Notes: generated by a model from the letters alone, not told the origin. DNA of 64,000 nucleotides from Enchytraeus crypticus (GCA_905160935.1 CAJHZI010000484.1:507001-571000); one strand, 5' to 3'. Positions 20,411 to 31,942 are shown, counted from the first letter of the stretch. Program-made: numbers and translations.

Positions 20411-20643
20411 ATACTCAAATGCGCAGTGGCTAGTAACGTCATGAAGTTCTAAATGACAAGTCCTAAGGTAAATTGAACTCTCATGGATTCGAATCCCAGC
20501 CGCGCTGATCTTAGAGTAAAATCTGGGACATTCACTGGACTGGTTACACGGAAAATTGATGAATTGCCTAACGGTTTACACATGTGATATTAAAAGTGAC
20601 AGTTACCATCATGGTTGATCATTTCACTATAGTGCGGGTTTAA
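20411..20643 (+). mobile_element. family B tRNA-like SINE
   Basis: Fullest family B copy: aaatgcgcagtggctagtaa at the A-box end, a consensus B box in ggattcgaatcccagccgcg, then ttagagtaaaatctgggac, ttgcctaacggtttacac and cactatagtgcgggttta. Confidence 0.87.
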
Positions 20644-20674
20644 TATCCAGTCATCCTAAATACATCCCCATTGA

Positions 20675-21196
20675 CAACGACTCGGGTGGACTCGGGTGAG
20701 CTCGTATTGTCTCGGGTGAGCTCGTATTGTCTCGGGTGAGCTCGTATTGTCTCGGGTAAGCTCGGGTGCGCTCGGATAAGCTCGTATTGTCTCGGGTGAG
20801 CTCGGGTGGCTCGTATTGTCTCGAGTGAGCTCGGGTGAGCTCGTATTGTCTCGGGTGAGCTCGGGTGGCTCGTATTGTCTCGGGTGAGCTCGGGTGGACT
20901 CGGGCAAGCTCGGGTGAGCTCAGGTGGGCTCGTATTGTCTCGGGTGAGCTCGGGTGGTCTCGGGTAAGCTCGGGTAGACTCGGGTGACTCGTGTGAGCTC
21001 GGGTGGACTCGGGTGACTCGGGTGGGCTCGGGTAGATTCGGGTGGACTCGAGTAGGCTCGGGTAGATTCGGGTGAGCTCGGGTAAGCTCGAGGGGACTCG
21101 GGTGAGCTCGGGTGGACTCGGGTAGGCTCGGATAGATTCGGGTGAGCTCGGGTGAGATCGAGTAGACTCGGATAAGCTCGGCTGGGCTCGGGTGGA
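20675..21196. repeat. G-run decamer minisatellite
   Basis: About 520 bp of 10-bp units ctcgggtgag, ctcgggtgga and ctcgtattgt. The left half mostly alternates with the tattgt form; the right half is almost all gggt units. GAGCTC recurs throughout. Confidence 0.93.
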
Positions 21197-21449
21197 ATTA
21201 TTACAAAGACGTCGCGACTAATGGAAAAAGAATCCGTGAGACCGCCGCTAAATCCAACAGACAATGGAATGAGAATAGGACTGAGGAATTAATACAATAG
21301 AATCTCCTAATACAATCATAATTCTCGCTAACCAGACCTCGGCGTCTGTTTTATATCGTCACTCGGCGTCCTAGATTATAATCTCCATGAGAGTTGCCTA
21401 TAAATTAAAATAATATAATGGTACTAATATAATAATAATAATATTATTG

Positions 21450-21630
21450 TCTCTGTCTATTGCTCTCCAGCGATTCAATGCAGTCTGCTTCAGTGGCACT
21501 TTGGCTAAAGCGGCTTCCCAGAGTGCAGAGGAATTATTTTAATCGCTTTTTAAAAACTTTTAATTAAATGAAGTCTCTTTTATCTTATTTTTTAGTCCAG
21601 GGACCTTTACAGCCCAGGGCATTTAAAAAA
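21450..21630 (-). mobile_element. family G element
   Basis: tctattgctctccagcgatt, caatgcagtctgcttcagtg, cagagtgcagaggaatta, ctttacagcccagggca, then A and AAT runs. Nearly identical to 27205-27388. Confidence 0.88.
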
Positions 21631-22001
21631 AAAAAAAAAAAAATAATAATAATAATAATAATAATTATTATTATTATTATATCATATAATAATTAATATA
21701 ATATAATATATTGATTTTAGCCCTTACCATCACTAATAGTAAGGTCTAAAACGTTAGCTTTTAGCTCTATATCATTACTAATAATAAGGTCTTAATTTAT
21801 ATCCTTAAAAACCTAAATTTCTATCGTTATAAGTATTACTTTTTATTGGATAAACAGGATTGTTTTCTGAGGGAGTAACGCCCATGCCCAGTAAATGTTA
21901 GTCGAAGCTGAGGAAGGCATAGGAGCCTACCTCTTCATAAGCAGAATCCCCCAAGAATAATGGTATAGCAAAAGGAATGTGATATAGACATTTGAAAATC
22001 A

Positions 22002-22096
22002 ACTCGTATGTGGACATGAAGAGCTAATCGGGAGATAGAGATGAGAGGCGTTATATTCCATGGACCTGCCAGTAGGCAGTGCACTAAGAGAGAAAG
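22002..22096 (+). mobile_element. family D LINE-tail fragment
   Basis: actcgtatgtggacatgaag, agatgagaggcgttatatt, ccatggacctgccagtaggc and agtgcactaagagagaaag. Confidence 0.78.
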
Positions 22097-22263
22097 AGAA
22101 ATATTACTTATGAATGGCCATACGCAGTCCAAATAATGTTCAATATTAACTATGTCCACAAACACTTTTAATAGTTTTAACCAATTTACATATCGAACAG
22201 CTACGATCAACTACCCGCATGACTCTTACTTGCAGAATTTATCATCTTTTTTTAAAACCCAGT

Positions 22264-22410
22264 TTAAAGCTAAAGCTAATAAAGCTAATGTTAACGTCAG
22301 TTTCGTCATTCGAAAGCGATGTCAGTGACAGGGGAGCCCAGGATTTGAACCCCGCAGAAACTGATCCGCGATCGAATGTCTTACCGACATCGCCACAGGC
22401 TCCAGCCAGT
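22264..22410 (-). mobile_element. family A SINE
   Basis: Reverse of family A: gttaacgtcagtttcgtcat, cgaaagcgatgtcagtgac, caggatttgaaccccgca, ccgcgatcgaatgtcttacc and cacaggctccagccag. Confidence 0.87.
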
Positions 22411-24069
22411 TTAATCAGAGTCGGCAAATTCAAATTCAACCTAAATTGAATTAATCTTTCATATTCATAAACGTAAATATAAAAATTCATAAAATTTCTA
22501 AACATTATTTGCAGCAATGACGAATAGTTTCAGCCCCGTGAGCCACATCGGGTGTCTCGACACTTAACCCTGCCAGCAAATTTAATAGCGAACAGAGGGC
22601 GGCACGAATTGTCCGATCCCCGAACAAAGGAAAAGTTCGTAGAGGGGTCAAAGTATCGCGATATTACAGAGTATCGCGATATTACAGATAGTTCCAGGTC
22701 CCCGCCTCACATTCATCAGGAGCGCATGTCAAATCAGCTTAATATCGAATCCATCAAGACACTCTAATTACGACAGACCAATATTTATCAATATGAAATA
22801 ATTAAATAATAAGAAAGAGGCGTACCAGGACGGCTTCACCTAAGAAAATTAATTACACGTCGCTACAAAGGTTTGAAGCATGGACTTCAAGCATTTGATA
22901 CAAGTTTACTTATTAAAAGTTTAGTTTATTCAATATTAAAGAAAGCACACTAACAATTACTCCAAAATGAACAACGCCTTACAATACAAAACATAATCAA
23001 GTAATATTTATAATATAATATAAAACATAGGCCTAATATATAATATATAAAATATAATTTATAATATATGTACAATATATTATATATAATATAAAATATA
23101 ATATACACTATGAGTACTTAATGAAATAGTAATCACTTTTCTTGCTAAAATTTTTTTATACTTATTTATTTTCGATAAAACTTAATTCTAAAGCGACTCT
23201 TAATTACAAATTAGATTTATTTTATGCCTCTCTTCCTAAATACAATACATTTGATAAAATCCGTTATGCTGATATCTTCCATTATTAACCTGTCGACAGT
23301 CGTCAGGTTTCGTATTCTTTTGCGTCGACTGAGTTTTAAATATAAATTCGGTACAATGCACTGACAAAATGTTTCTGCGAATGTGCGTGGAAAATTACTG
23401 ACAAAAATTGCAGAGAATACGGGAAATTAATTTATTGCACCAGAGCAAGAAATGAGATATAAGACTAATGTCTGCACTGGGGATATAAAGCAAATATTCT
23501 ATAAATAGAAATATAGCAATAATTATAGATACATAATATGAGCACGTACATGAAAATAATAGAAATTTGAGTGAAAATTATTAATTATCATAAAGATAAT
23601 TAGTAACTCTGAATTTTCTAAGGCTAAATATCTATATATAGACACCTGTCACCTATCTTCATTCAACTTCCGAATCGCGTGTCTGAAATGGTCATAACTC
23701 GCAGCTGTTTTGTTGAAAACGTCTTCACATTAAGGTTTTTACTCAAAGAAAAAGATTCGCGAAACAGTTGGCATGTAATTTTTCTAAAGAATTCGTCGAT
23801 TCTGGCGAATTTAGTCTTAAAATAGATTATTGAAAAAACAATAGAAAATATGACAATTTAGGCAATTAACTTTTATGTTAAATATAATATAACATTAACA
23901 CATAATATACTCACATGAATTATATAACATGACAGTTGAAATACTAAATGCTTTAAATATTCTGCTTTCTAACAAACCTATCTAAGTATCTAAAATTAAC
24001 TATTACCCTCGAAATATCATAATCTATGTCCATCTATCATCTCACTGCGCTCTTACCTCAATATGAAAT
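22411..24069. other. AT-rich intron, nothing recognised
   Basis: Includes a two-copy agtatcgcgatattacag repeat (22651-22690) and an ATA-rich patch (22990-23105). No gene seen. Confidence 0.45.
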
Positions 24070-24262
24070 ATTCATCATCGTCATCTTCTTCTCCCGAATC
24101 CCAATTTAGCTAGGTTCAGGATACGAATAGACCTATCCAATTCTCACCATATCATCAGTCAATCGCATATTTAAATTGCATCTTTTTAATCACCGCATCC
24201 CATGTCAGTGATGGTTTCCCTCTCTCTAACTTAACCTCCATCGCATCCCTCAAAATCTTCAC
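24070..24262 (-). mobile_element. family C LINE tail
   Basis: The minus strand reads ILRDAMEVKLERGKPSLTW, then DAVIKKM, then an eroded L/IDD segment and the common 3' end. It shows more of the coding part of family C than the other copies. Confidence 0.75.
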
Positions 24263-24417
24263 CTGAAAATATTACTGTTCGTTATTACAGAATTAAAATT
24301 GTCTGACGCAATAATGGACCAACAACAGATATTGTACATCACATTTATCATGCAACCAATTTAAAATCCATGCCGCATCTCAACTAGCCCGCCCCTTCTC
24401 TTTATAACAATTTGTAT

Positions 24418-24515
24418 AAGAAATAAGGCAATCAGGCAATAAGGCAATCAGACACTAAGACAATCAGACAATATGGCAATAAGGCTATCAGACAATAAGA
24501 CAATCAGGCAATCCG
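24418..24515. repeat. tandem ggcaatcagacaataa repeat
   Basis: About six units of 16-18 bp, such as ggcaatcaggcaataa and gacaatcagacaatat. Confidence 0.85.
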
Positions 24516-25134
24516 GTTACGAAGTTAAGAGAGGATATACGAAGGTACCGGTACCGTCGGACATGACACTGAAAAGATAGAACTATTGAAGACTCTGACG
24601 GAGAGAGAGATGGAAGGGTCTGGAAGAGCTAATGGACGGCTGGAAAGGCTGATGGTAGCACTTGGGTAGATTAGGGGCAGACGTGGAGGCCGCGAACAAA
24701 AAGGAACCGCGTAAACCCGGAAAATCTTTCCAAGTGGCGTCACGCAATATAGCCTGATCAGAGAGAGCATTAGAGTGGGCGAGACATGGGATCGAGCATG
24801 GAGTGGGTCAATGCAGACGTTCAGATAAATCTGATTTGTTTTACGCGCGTATGTACAGGGGTGAGAGGTAGTGTAGTCAGCAGTAGAGATAGAGAGACTT
24901 GCAAGGTGGATCGACAGTGAATATATACCGGTTAAACTAACAGACTGGATAGCGATATTGTGCTTCATTTAACTCATTTCATTTAATTCATTTAATCATG
25001 GAATATTTTCCAACGATATCGTTTCTATTGGCACTAGGATTCCCAAATCAGTTTCAATCAATTCAACAATGAATCAATAAATCTATGAAATAATAAATCA
25101 ATTAAACAACATAAAGCTAAAACTAAAAAATCTC

Positions 25135-25210
25135 AGGTTAAAGTCAGTTTCCTGTTCGTTAGCACGTCACTGACAGGAAGATCACTGGATTTGAACCTGA
25201 ACCTACTGAT
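25135..25210 (-). mobile_element. family A-like SINE fragment (variant)
   Basis: gttaaagtcagtttcctgtt, cgttagcacgtcactgacag, atcactggatttgaacc and acctactgatc. Confidence 0.6.
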
Positions 25211-25214
25211 CTTC

Positions 25215-25628
25215 ATAGTGCATATACACCGCTATTCGTATTGTTACATAACTAGCGCCGGTATAAATGCACCACTATTCGCTTTGTTACATTAAATAAC
25301 ACCGGCATAAATGCACCACTATTTGTACTGCTAGATTAAATAGCACCCGCATAAATAAACCACTATTCGTATTGCTAGATCGCACTAATATATATATAAA
25401 CCACTATTCGTATTGCTAGATCGCACCAATATAAATACACTACTATTCGTCTTGCTAGATCGCACCCATATAAATAAACCACTATTCGTACTGCTAGATT
25501 AAATAGCACCCGTATAAATGCACCACTATTTGTATTATTACATTAAATATTACTCGCAAAAATACACCACTATTCGCATTATTACATTAAATAACACCCG
25601 CATAAATAAACCAATATTCGTATTGTTA
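25215..25628. repeat. minisatellite, units of about 40-48 bp
   Basis: Eight or nine copies of caccactattcgtattgtta, cattaaatagcacccgtata, aatg or close variants. Confidence 0.88.
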
Positions 25629-26094
25629 CAATGGAAGGCATCCTTATGCATTCATCGAATTCCAGTCGAGTGGAGGGTGTGAACGACCGAGAACGATGAA
25701 AGAGCAGAAGCACTCAAGAGCTCAGAAAATGTTCCCGGCATTGTACGGAACCATCTAGGATAAAATCGATTTCACTTTTATTGGTCCATAACACGAACGT
25801 CGTGTGAGATCGAAGAGAATCCACCGCAAATGAAACGCTAAACTATTAAACATTTTATAGCCTCATTTCATTTTCTTATATAATGAAGTTACAACGGCAA
25901 AGTTACATTTATATTTCTGCAGTTTTTGCTACAGTTCCGCTTCCCATATATTCCAAATAACTGATTGTTCTTTTGGAGATTATAAATATTGTTTGGAATT
26001 TGAAATATTCAGTAAGTCGTCGAAATTATTTCATTCTTTTTAATTCTTGCCGGCGAAATTAACTGCGAAATTAAATTCATATGCATCCTATTTC

Positions 26095-26166
26095 TCTCTC
26101 TCTACCTCCCTCTCTCTCTAAATCTCTCTCCCATCCACCCACTCTCACTCTCTCTCTCTCTCTCTC
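26095..26166. repeat. interrupted (CT)n tract
   Basis: ctctctct runs broken by acctcc and cccatccacc. Confidence 0.85.
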
Positions 26167-26511
26167 GTTTTCACGTCTCTTTAAACTCTAGAAACCTAAT
26201 TTGTCTCCAACAATCAGAAGCTACAATCCCAAAAGCAATAAAACTGACAAATTCACTTCCTAGAGGATCAACTCTTCTGACCAGAAACAGTTTCGCATTA
26301 TTTTGCGCGACTTTAATTGCATATTAACCGCCGCTGAGCGACAGAGTCGCTTGTCGGAAGCGAGAGCTCTTTATATCCGACGTGTAACAGCTTTAGCAGG
26401 AAGCAAGCATATTACACGGGAAGCCTCGCCCGGGATTATATATCATATAGATCAGACCTCTACTAACCGTCATCACCGTTACTGATTGATTGTTTTACAC
26501 ATTTCAATACA

Positions 26512-26514
<3 letters not shown>

Positions 26515-26557
<43 letters not shown>

Positions 26558-26612
26558 GCAATAAAGGTTTAACGTCCGTTTCTTCATCCAAAGATAATGT
26601 CAGGGACATCTT
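26515..26612 (+). mobile_element. (AAT)n followed by family F fragment
   Basis: (ataat)-type run to 26556, then aaaggtttaacgtccgtttc, ttcatccaaagataatgtca and gggacat. Confidence 0.75.
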
Positions 26613-26639
26613 AAAATGAGAACTTTAAAAGTCTAAAGA

Positions 26640-26915
26640 GTCAAGTTTAACGTCAATTTCCTGCTCGATAGCATGTCAGTGACGGGGAGAGTATTGAATT
26701 TGAATCTTGTACCTACTGATCAACTTACTGTCCAAAACTTGCCACCAAAGCCACTGGCTCAGCCTTTAATCAGCGAATAAGGCAGTGGAACGATCGGTTA
26801 GGTGTGAGAATGAGCATCAGAAAGCCTTCATTTAAATTCGCAGCTCAACTCGTCGCTGATATGATTTCGAGACAGGAAACTGACGTGAAACTGTGCATTA
26901 GCCATTTTGATAGAT
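26640..26915. mobile_element. two abutting family A-like SINE variants
   Basis: A minus-strand copy (gtttaacgtcaatttcctgc, tgaatttgaatcttgta, ccactggctcagcc; 26640-26768) is followed by a plus-strand one (gaacgatcggttaggtg, gctgatatgatttcgag, ggaaactgacgtgaaac; 26775-26915). They form a head-to-head pair. Confidence 0.65.
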
Positions 26916-27039
26916 AATTCGCTAATTAATTAGTTACTAATTTAAAAGATGCACAAATCCACGAATGAATAGTGATTGAAGAAAAGAAGTGAAGTGATTA
27001 TGATAGAAAATATCTGAGAAATGACTATGAATAAAAATA

Positions 27040-27152
27040 AAATGATAAGAATAGTTTAATAATTAATAAGAATAGTTTAATAATTAATAAGAATAGTTTA
27101 ATAATTAATAAGAATAGTTTAATAATTAATAAGAATAGTTTAATAATTAAAT
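27040..27152. repeat. 21-bp tandem repeat, five copies
   Basis: Copies of aataagaatagtttaataatt in exact succession. Confidence 0.95.
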
Positions 27153-27161
27153 AGGCAGGAG

Positions 27162-27388
27162 GACCAGCGCCATTACTGGTGATAAGCGCGAAAAAGCTTT
27201 TCTGTGGCAGCGACTGTCTATTGCTCTCCAGCGATTCAATGCAGTCTGCTTCAGTGGCACTTTGGCTAAAGCGGCTTCCCAGAGTGCAGAGGAATTATTT
27301 TAATCGCTTTTTAAAAACTTTTCATTAAATAAAGTCTCTTTTATCTTATTTTTTTAGCCCAGGGCCCTTTACAGCCCAGGGCATTTTT
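27162..27388 (-). mobile_element. family G element
   Basis: Longer copy starting ccagcgccattactggtgat, agcgcgaaaaagcttttctg, then shared with 21450-21630 and ending agcccagggccctttacagc. Very few differences from that copy. Confidence 0.88.
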
Positions 27389-27468
27389 AAAAAAAGTTTA
27401 ATAGTTGAATAATTTCAATTGTCGAATAATTTAATGTTATCTGATAATATCAAAGAATATCCGAGAGA

Positions 27469-27523
27469 TTTATTATATTAGATATTCAGATCTTGTGATA
27501 CTCACCGTCACCTATACGAGACG
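27469..27523. repeat. 55-bp sequence duplicated at 28705-28759
   Basis: Identical over 55 bp (ttattatattagatattcag to acctatacgagacg). Here it sits in ordinary intron sequence. Confidence 0.95.
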
Positions 27524-27652
27524 AACGGTCCACTATCAAGCTGACCACCACAAAAACAATGCTTTCCAGTTATTAATTTATAAATACGTCCACATATTCC
27601 TCCCTATCTTATTCTAAATTTAATTCATTAGTCATGCTTTTGATATGTTGAT

Positions 27653-27738
27653 ATGTTGCAGAGAGGAATTGAGACAGTCTATTCGTATCCCGACCCTAGT
27701 TAAATTGGGATTCAAGGGAAGAAGATGATAATGATGAT
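27653..27738 (+). mobile_element. family C 3' tail
   Basis: gagaggaattgagacagtct, attcgtatcccgaccctagt, taaattgggattcaaggg and GAT repeats. Confidence 0.75.
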
Positions 27739-28099
27739 TCATTAGTCATCTTTTACAAACACATGTAGTCCACGGCTTCAGAATCCCATCAATTGAAGTT
27801 AAAACCATTCTTCAAACAAGATTGACCACGAGTATTCCAGGGTTTCATCACTCCAGGGTTCTCATACACAGGGATGAGGATCAATCACGTGGAAAAGCTC
27901 TCCATACTCTCCATTCAGTCCCTATAGATCATCATTGATTACAGACTTGATTTACAGCAGCGCCATAAACCCAATTCACGTATAATTGCCTCAAAGCACA
28001 AGGTCGACTATATCTCTATTCAGGCTTCCACCAGGACTGTCCTCCAAGACCTGAACGATCCGGAATGGAAGGGTTTCAATGTCAGTAAAATTACGTGAA

Positions 28100-28395
28100 A
28101 TCGATCCTCGAATTAACAGACGATAGCAGTTCAAGCGGTAATTAATCCATCTAACTGAAGAAGGCAACGAAAAACAACTTCAGAAGCCATACTTTTCCAA
28201 AGCTATAGGCTACCTTCACAAAGTCTATGCCTTAGCCATACCTTATGTATGGCTAAGGCATAGACTTTGGAAGGGATTAACTTGTTGATCTAAGGATTGC
28301 TCTTATGAAGAGAGAAAGCAAAGCCTGAGTATGAATATGTACCTTGAACCTGCCACTTGACAGTGCACTGAAGAGAAGTGAGAGCGGTTGAAGGG
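28100..28395 (+). mobile_element. family J LINE-tail element with hairpin
   Basis: taattaatccatctaactga, agaaggcaacg, cagaagccatacttttcc, then the hairpin at 28219-28269 (23-bp perfect arms, loop cttat), gggattaacttgttgatct and cttgaacctgccacttgac. Matches the reverse of 51410-51625. Confidence 0.78.
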
Positions 28396-28639
28396 ACGTA
28401 TGTAATAGCGAGTGTTGATTACTAATAGATCCGTTATATCGTTTTGTTTCTGCGTTTTTTACTATTGCTGCTGTGTCCATCAATGCCCGGTGTTGTGTCA
28501 TTGACGACAGTAGCACTCTAATTGCTGTTACCATCCTCGGACGAAGAAATGGCCGCTGAATGGTTTTCAACATCTCAAGGTCATCAGTCTGGTACAATGT
28601 TCCAGTTAGACAGCGACAGGCTGAACTTTCCCTCCTTTA

Positions 28640-28820
28640 GAAACAATTTTGTTCGGTAAGATATTCGACCGCGGATCAGTTTGTGCGGGGTTAAAATCCT
28701 GGGCTTTATTATATTAGATATTCAGATCTTGTGATACTCACCGTCACCTATACGAGACGTCACTGACAAAATGTTCTAGTGAAGAAACTGACGTTAACCT
28801 TAGCTTTATCAGCTTTTTAC
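28640..28820 (+). mobile_element. family A SINE carrying a 55-bp insert
   Basis: ggtaagatattcgaccgcgg, ggggttaaaatcctgggc, then the insert 28705-28759, then gtcactgacaaaatgttct, agaaactgacgttaacct and tatcagctttttac. The insert replaces about five bases of the usual ctcgtccgtcac stretch. Confidence 0.87.
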
Positions 28821-28897
28821 TGATCAACCCACTTTTGAACAGCTTTGTCAAACCTACAAGAAGATTATTCTGATTACTACAGACTCAAGCCTCAAAC

Positions 28898-29081
28898 CTT
28901 TTCCAGTAGGGAAGGCAGGCAGAAGGTTGGCTCTGGGTGTTTCACAGTTGAGAGTGTTGTTGCTGTGCGTGTCCTGGTCGAATGGTAACACTGCCGTGAC
29001 CCTCGTGACCCCGAGACCACTGAACGCGCACTGGTAGATACCGTCCCTAGACATAGGCAGACTCTCCACCGTCATAATTAC
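28898..29081 (-). CDS. PLXNA: Plexin A-like, exon w5 (PSI1-PSI2 linker)
   Basis: 184 nt, phase 0 start, one base left over, 61 codons. The acceptor is ttaattatttcag and the donor is GTTTGA. It starts VIMTVESLPMSRDGIYQCAF, then VTRVTAVLP, NTLNCETPRANLLPAFPTGK. Plexins carry L-P in a strand, then Y-x-C-x-F, then a second cysteine with C-x-[TS]-P, then L-P-x-x-x-x-G before PSI2. The leftover G plus AT of w6 makes aspartate, so K-D-H follows. The frame meets TGA two codons after the donor. Confidence 0.92.
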
Positions 29082-29107
29082 CTGAAATAATTAATTAATT
29101 ACATTTA

Positions 29108-29570
29108 GAAATAGGAAGAAGAGTTGAATAGGACACATTGTAAGGGGGAACATCTACTAAAAGAGGTCATAGAAGGAATTTATTAGTTGCATTAAGAAAT
29201 AGAAAGAAGTCCCTGTGTTGTGTCCGAGTTGCTTGAAGAATAGACCAAGCGTGTACTGCGTGTGTGGTAAAAGGCGATATAAAAATAAGATCCGCCGCTT
29301 GCTATCCCGCTGCATGTAAATAGATTATAAAATAAAACTTGTAAGAAGTTCTGGAGAGAGTTGGCACAGATAGACAGCTGATAAATGTATTAAGAAATAG
29401 GAAGAAGAGTTGGGTAGGACACAATCTAAGGGGGAAAGTCTACTAAAAGAGGTCATAGAAGGTAGAATGGAAGGAAATAAAAGCAGAGGCAGGCCAAGGT
29501 TAGGTATATTAGATGATTCAAAGACCCACTCATATGTGGACATGAAGAGGAAAGCGGAAGACAGAGAAAT
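29108..29570 (+). mobile_element. nested family D and family C copies
   Basis: Two family D starts (29108-29185 and 29390-29570: aagaaataggaagaagagtt, ggtaggacac, aggtcatagaagg). Between them lies a family C 5' part (29214-29310: ccctgtgttgtgtccgagtt, gaatagaccaagcgtgtac). The right D copy encodes EVIEGRMEGNKSRGRPRLG and THSYVDMKRKAEDRE. Confidence 0.82.
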
Positions 29571-30152
29571 TTGTATTTTATATATCTATAAAAATATCAT
29601 CTGAAGCATCAAAAAATTGTTGGAAGAGCCTGCATTGTCTCATATTGATACAAATCTCGCTCAAATCTCAGGTCTCTAAATCTGACAGAACCACATGACA
29701 TCTGCAAAACGTCATCTCCAAAATGTCATTTGAAAAATGTCGTCTGAAAAACGGTCATCTGAACTTAGGCGGCGGAACAGTAAATTGCCGGTGCGTAACA
29801 ACAAAACCGGTTCTGAGGTTTTCCATTGATGCCCATCTATCCTCCAAGCACTCCATCACTGTCCGTAAACATCAGGTGATAGGACTGATGGGAATTTTAT
29901 CCATGCGACACTGATGTACAGGAAGTGGATGCAATGTAGAATCCAGCCTCATTAGCATCCTAGGACGTCTATAAGTCCTTAGCGACCCTTGCCTGCCGTG
30001 TATGAAGCTCCTAATGCAGGAGCAATAAACACCCAGATATTGCGTATTTAAACATATATTTCCACTAACGTCTAAAATTATTTTCTACCATCAAAGATTA
30101 AATGTTAAATGGATTAAAGATTGAATGTCAAAGATTCTCTTGTCACGTCAAG
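29571..30152. other. intron, nothing recognised
   Basis: No coding match. The phrase tgcaggagcaataaacaccc, agatattgcg near 30015-30045 recurs at 30531-30560. Confidence 0.5.
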
Positions 30153-30261
30153 CAGTAACTTACTGTTACATTAATCTTTGTGACGGTAACTCGAGTGTGT
30201 CGAGTCGTCTTGAAGAGAAGTCTTGTGCTTCTGAACCTTGACGTTAAACACACTACAACCT
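30153..30261 (+). mobile_element. family H element
   Basis: Close partner of 8568-8674: cagtaacttactgttacatt, tttgtgacggtaactcgag and ttctgaaccttgacgttaaa. It begins 34 bp before a family B copy. Confidence 0.82.
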
Positions 30262-30294
30262 ATTTTCTACCGTGCATGAAGTTTCTAATGAATG

Positions 30295-30521
30295 GCTCAA
30301 TGCGCAGTGATTAACGTCGTGGAACTTTTAAATGACAGATCCTGAGGTGAATTGAACTATCGTGGGTTCGAATCCCAGCCGCGCGCATCTGAGAGTAAAA
30401 TCTCAGACATTCAATGAACTGGTTATACTGAAAATTGATTAAATTGCCTAACGGATTAAACCTGGTAATGAAAAGTGATAGATATTAACATAGTTGATCA
30501 GTTCACTATAATGCGTGTTTA
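30295..30521 (+). mobile_element. family B tRNA-like SINE
   Basis: gctcaatgcgcagtgattaa, tcgtgggttcgaatcccagc with an intact B box, gagagtaaaatctcagac and cactataatgcgtgttta. Confidence 0.86.
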
Positions 30522-31549
30522 TTTTTTTAATGCAGGAGCAATAAACACCCAGATATTGCGAATTTAAACATGTATTTCCACGAACGTCTAAATGATTGGA
30601 CTAGCATTATTGGCTTCCTGAACATCAGTAACACATAAGACCTCAAAGTTATTAGTCCATTGTAAATAGCTAAAATATAGTCTATTCGTTTAAGAAAATA
30701 GATTGCGCCTTAAATGTGCCACTAATAGTCAATTTAACGATTACTCGTAGATATTTGCTCATAAGTAAAATAAATTTCTTATAATCTATCCATTTGACTA
30801 CTATATAATCAATTGTCTGAGACGGCGGTATGGACGGTTACGTCTCGGACTGCAAATCAGTTGGTGCAGGGCTCAACTACTAGATCTTCTCTTCAGATGT
30901 CTATTCGACGGATAAAAAAGACGTAAAGGCGGTTTCATGATTGCTTAACACCCTCTGCTAACGTACCACGAAATTAAAGTTGGCTACTCAAGTCGGATTA
31001 TATAATATCCACGATAGGAGCCAGTGATAGATTTGGTTACAGGAAAAACAAATCTCTGATCTAAACGACTCTAACGTTACCGATTAAATGTTTGCCAGAC
31101 GACGACTGCAGCAAACTAAAGAGCATGCTAATGCGCATGCCACAGTTTACCCAGGTCATCACTAATCGACGAAAAGGACATTAAAAGTAAATTTATAAAA
31201 CCCTCGATTGAATGGCTGTCAGAATTGCGTAGTTCTAGTAGATTTACGCAACACCAACAAATAAGCATTAGGATCTCCTCACTTTGAATTTAATTTTAAA
31301 ATATTAACGGAATTTGTCGCAAAGAAGGAAAGACATTATCGATGGAGAATTAGGAACATTTTCCACATAAAAATCTCTTATTAAAATTTAATTTATTAGA
31401 TTCGCCAAGTACAATTTAATGTGTAACCAAATATCGATGACATCAATGCCTATTATATGCCTGAGTACTGAAGCTAATGACTACGAACAATTTCTCAAAG
31501 TTTCTATAAAGACTTAAGTTATAAGTCTTAGCAGATATCAATAAATCAA

Positions 31550-31612
31550 TCAATAAGGATATAAGGTCCGGTTCCTCGCCATAAGGCAATGTTCGGGACA
31601 TCTCTAGCAAGA
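31550..31612 (+). mobile_element. family F fragment
   Basis: aataaggatataaggtccgg, ttcctcgccataaggcaatg and ttcgggacatctc. Confidence 0.72.
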
Positions 31613-31804
31613 TGAAAATTGATCGCTGTGAGATTGATCGGTTGCAGTTTGTTCAGAATTCTTTTGCGCCAGCCATTTTTTTTGTAGTTCCAAGTACTCA
31701 CATGTTACGCCTATTTTGAAGACCTATCTTTTCCATCTCTCTTTGCCATCCAGTGTCCATGAGCAGCGACCTGCGCCTAAACCACCTTTTCTTTAACTCC
31801 CTTT

Positions 31805-31942
31805 ATTTGGGACTGAATTTCTGGATTCTGGAATTTGCACCGTTTTTGGACCTTCTTTTTTTTGCTCGCCGGCTTGATTTTGTCTCAATGTTGTTGATGT
31901 GCTCAATGTTGTCATTGATGACTGTAGCACTCTAAGTGTTGT
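31805..31942 (-). mobile_element. family E element
   Basis: Reverse copy: tttctggattctggaatttg, caccgtttttggaccttc, ctcgccggcttgattttgt and gactgtagcactctaa. The stretch gctacacaaacag..gacgacts following it resembles the 3' part of family F at 12380. Confidence 0.78.

Noticed and set aside
20411-20643. Functional tRNA genes at the B-box sites (5480, 20490, 30365, 38105, 44590)
   Set aside because: B boxes are good, but acceptor stems and anticodon arms do not close; bodies recur as SINE families.
20656-21264. Minus-strand frames rich in Pro, Arg, Thr and Ser (THARPxSPE-like)
   Set aside because: A 10-bp repeat read in all frames; no unique sequence.
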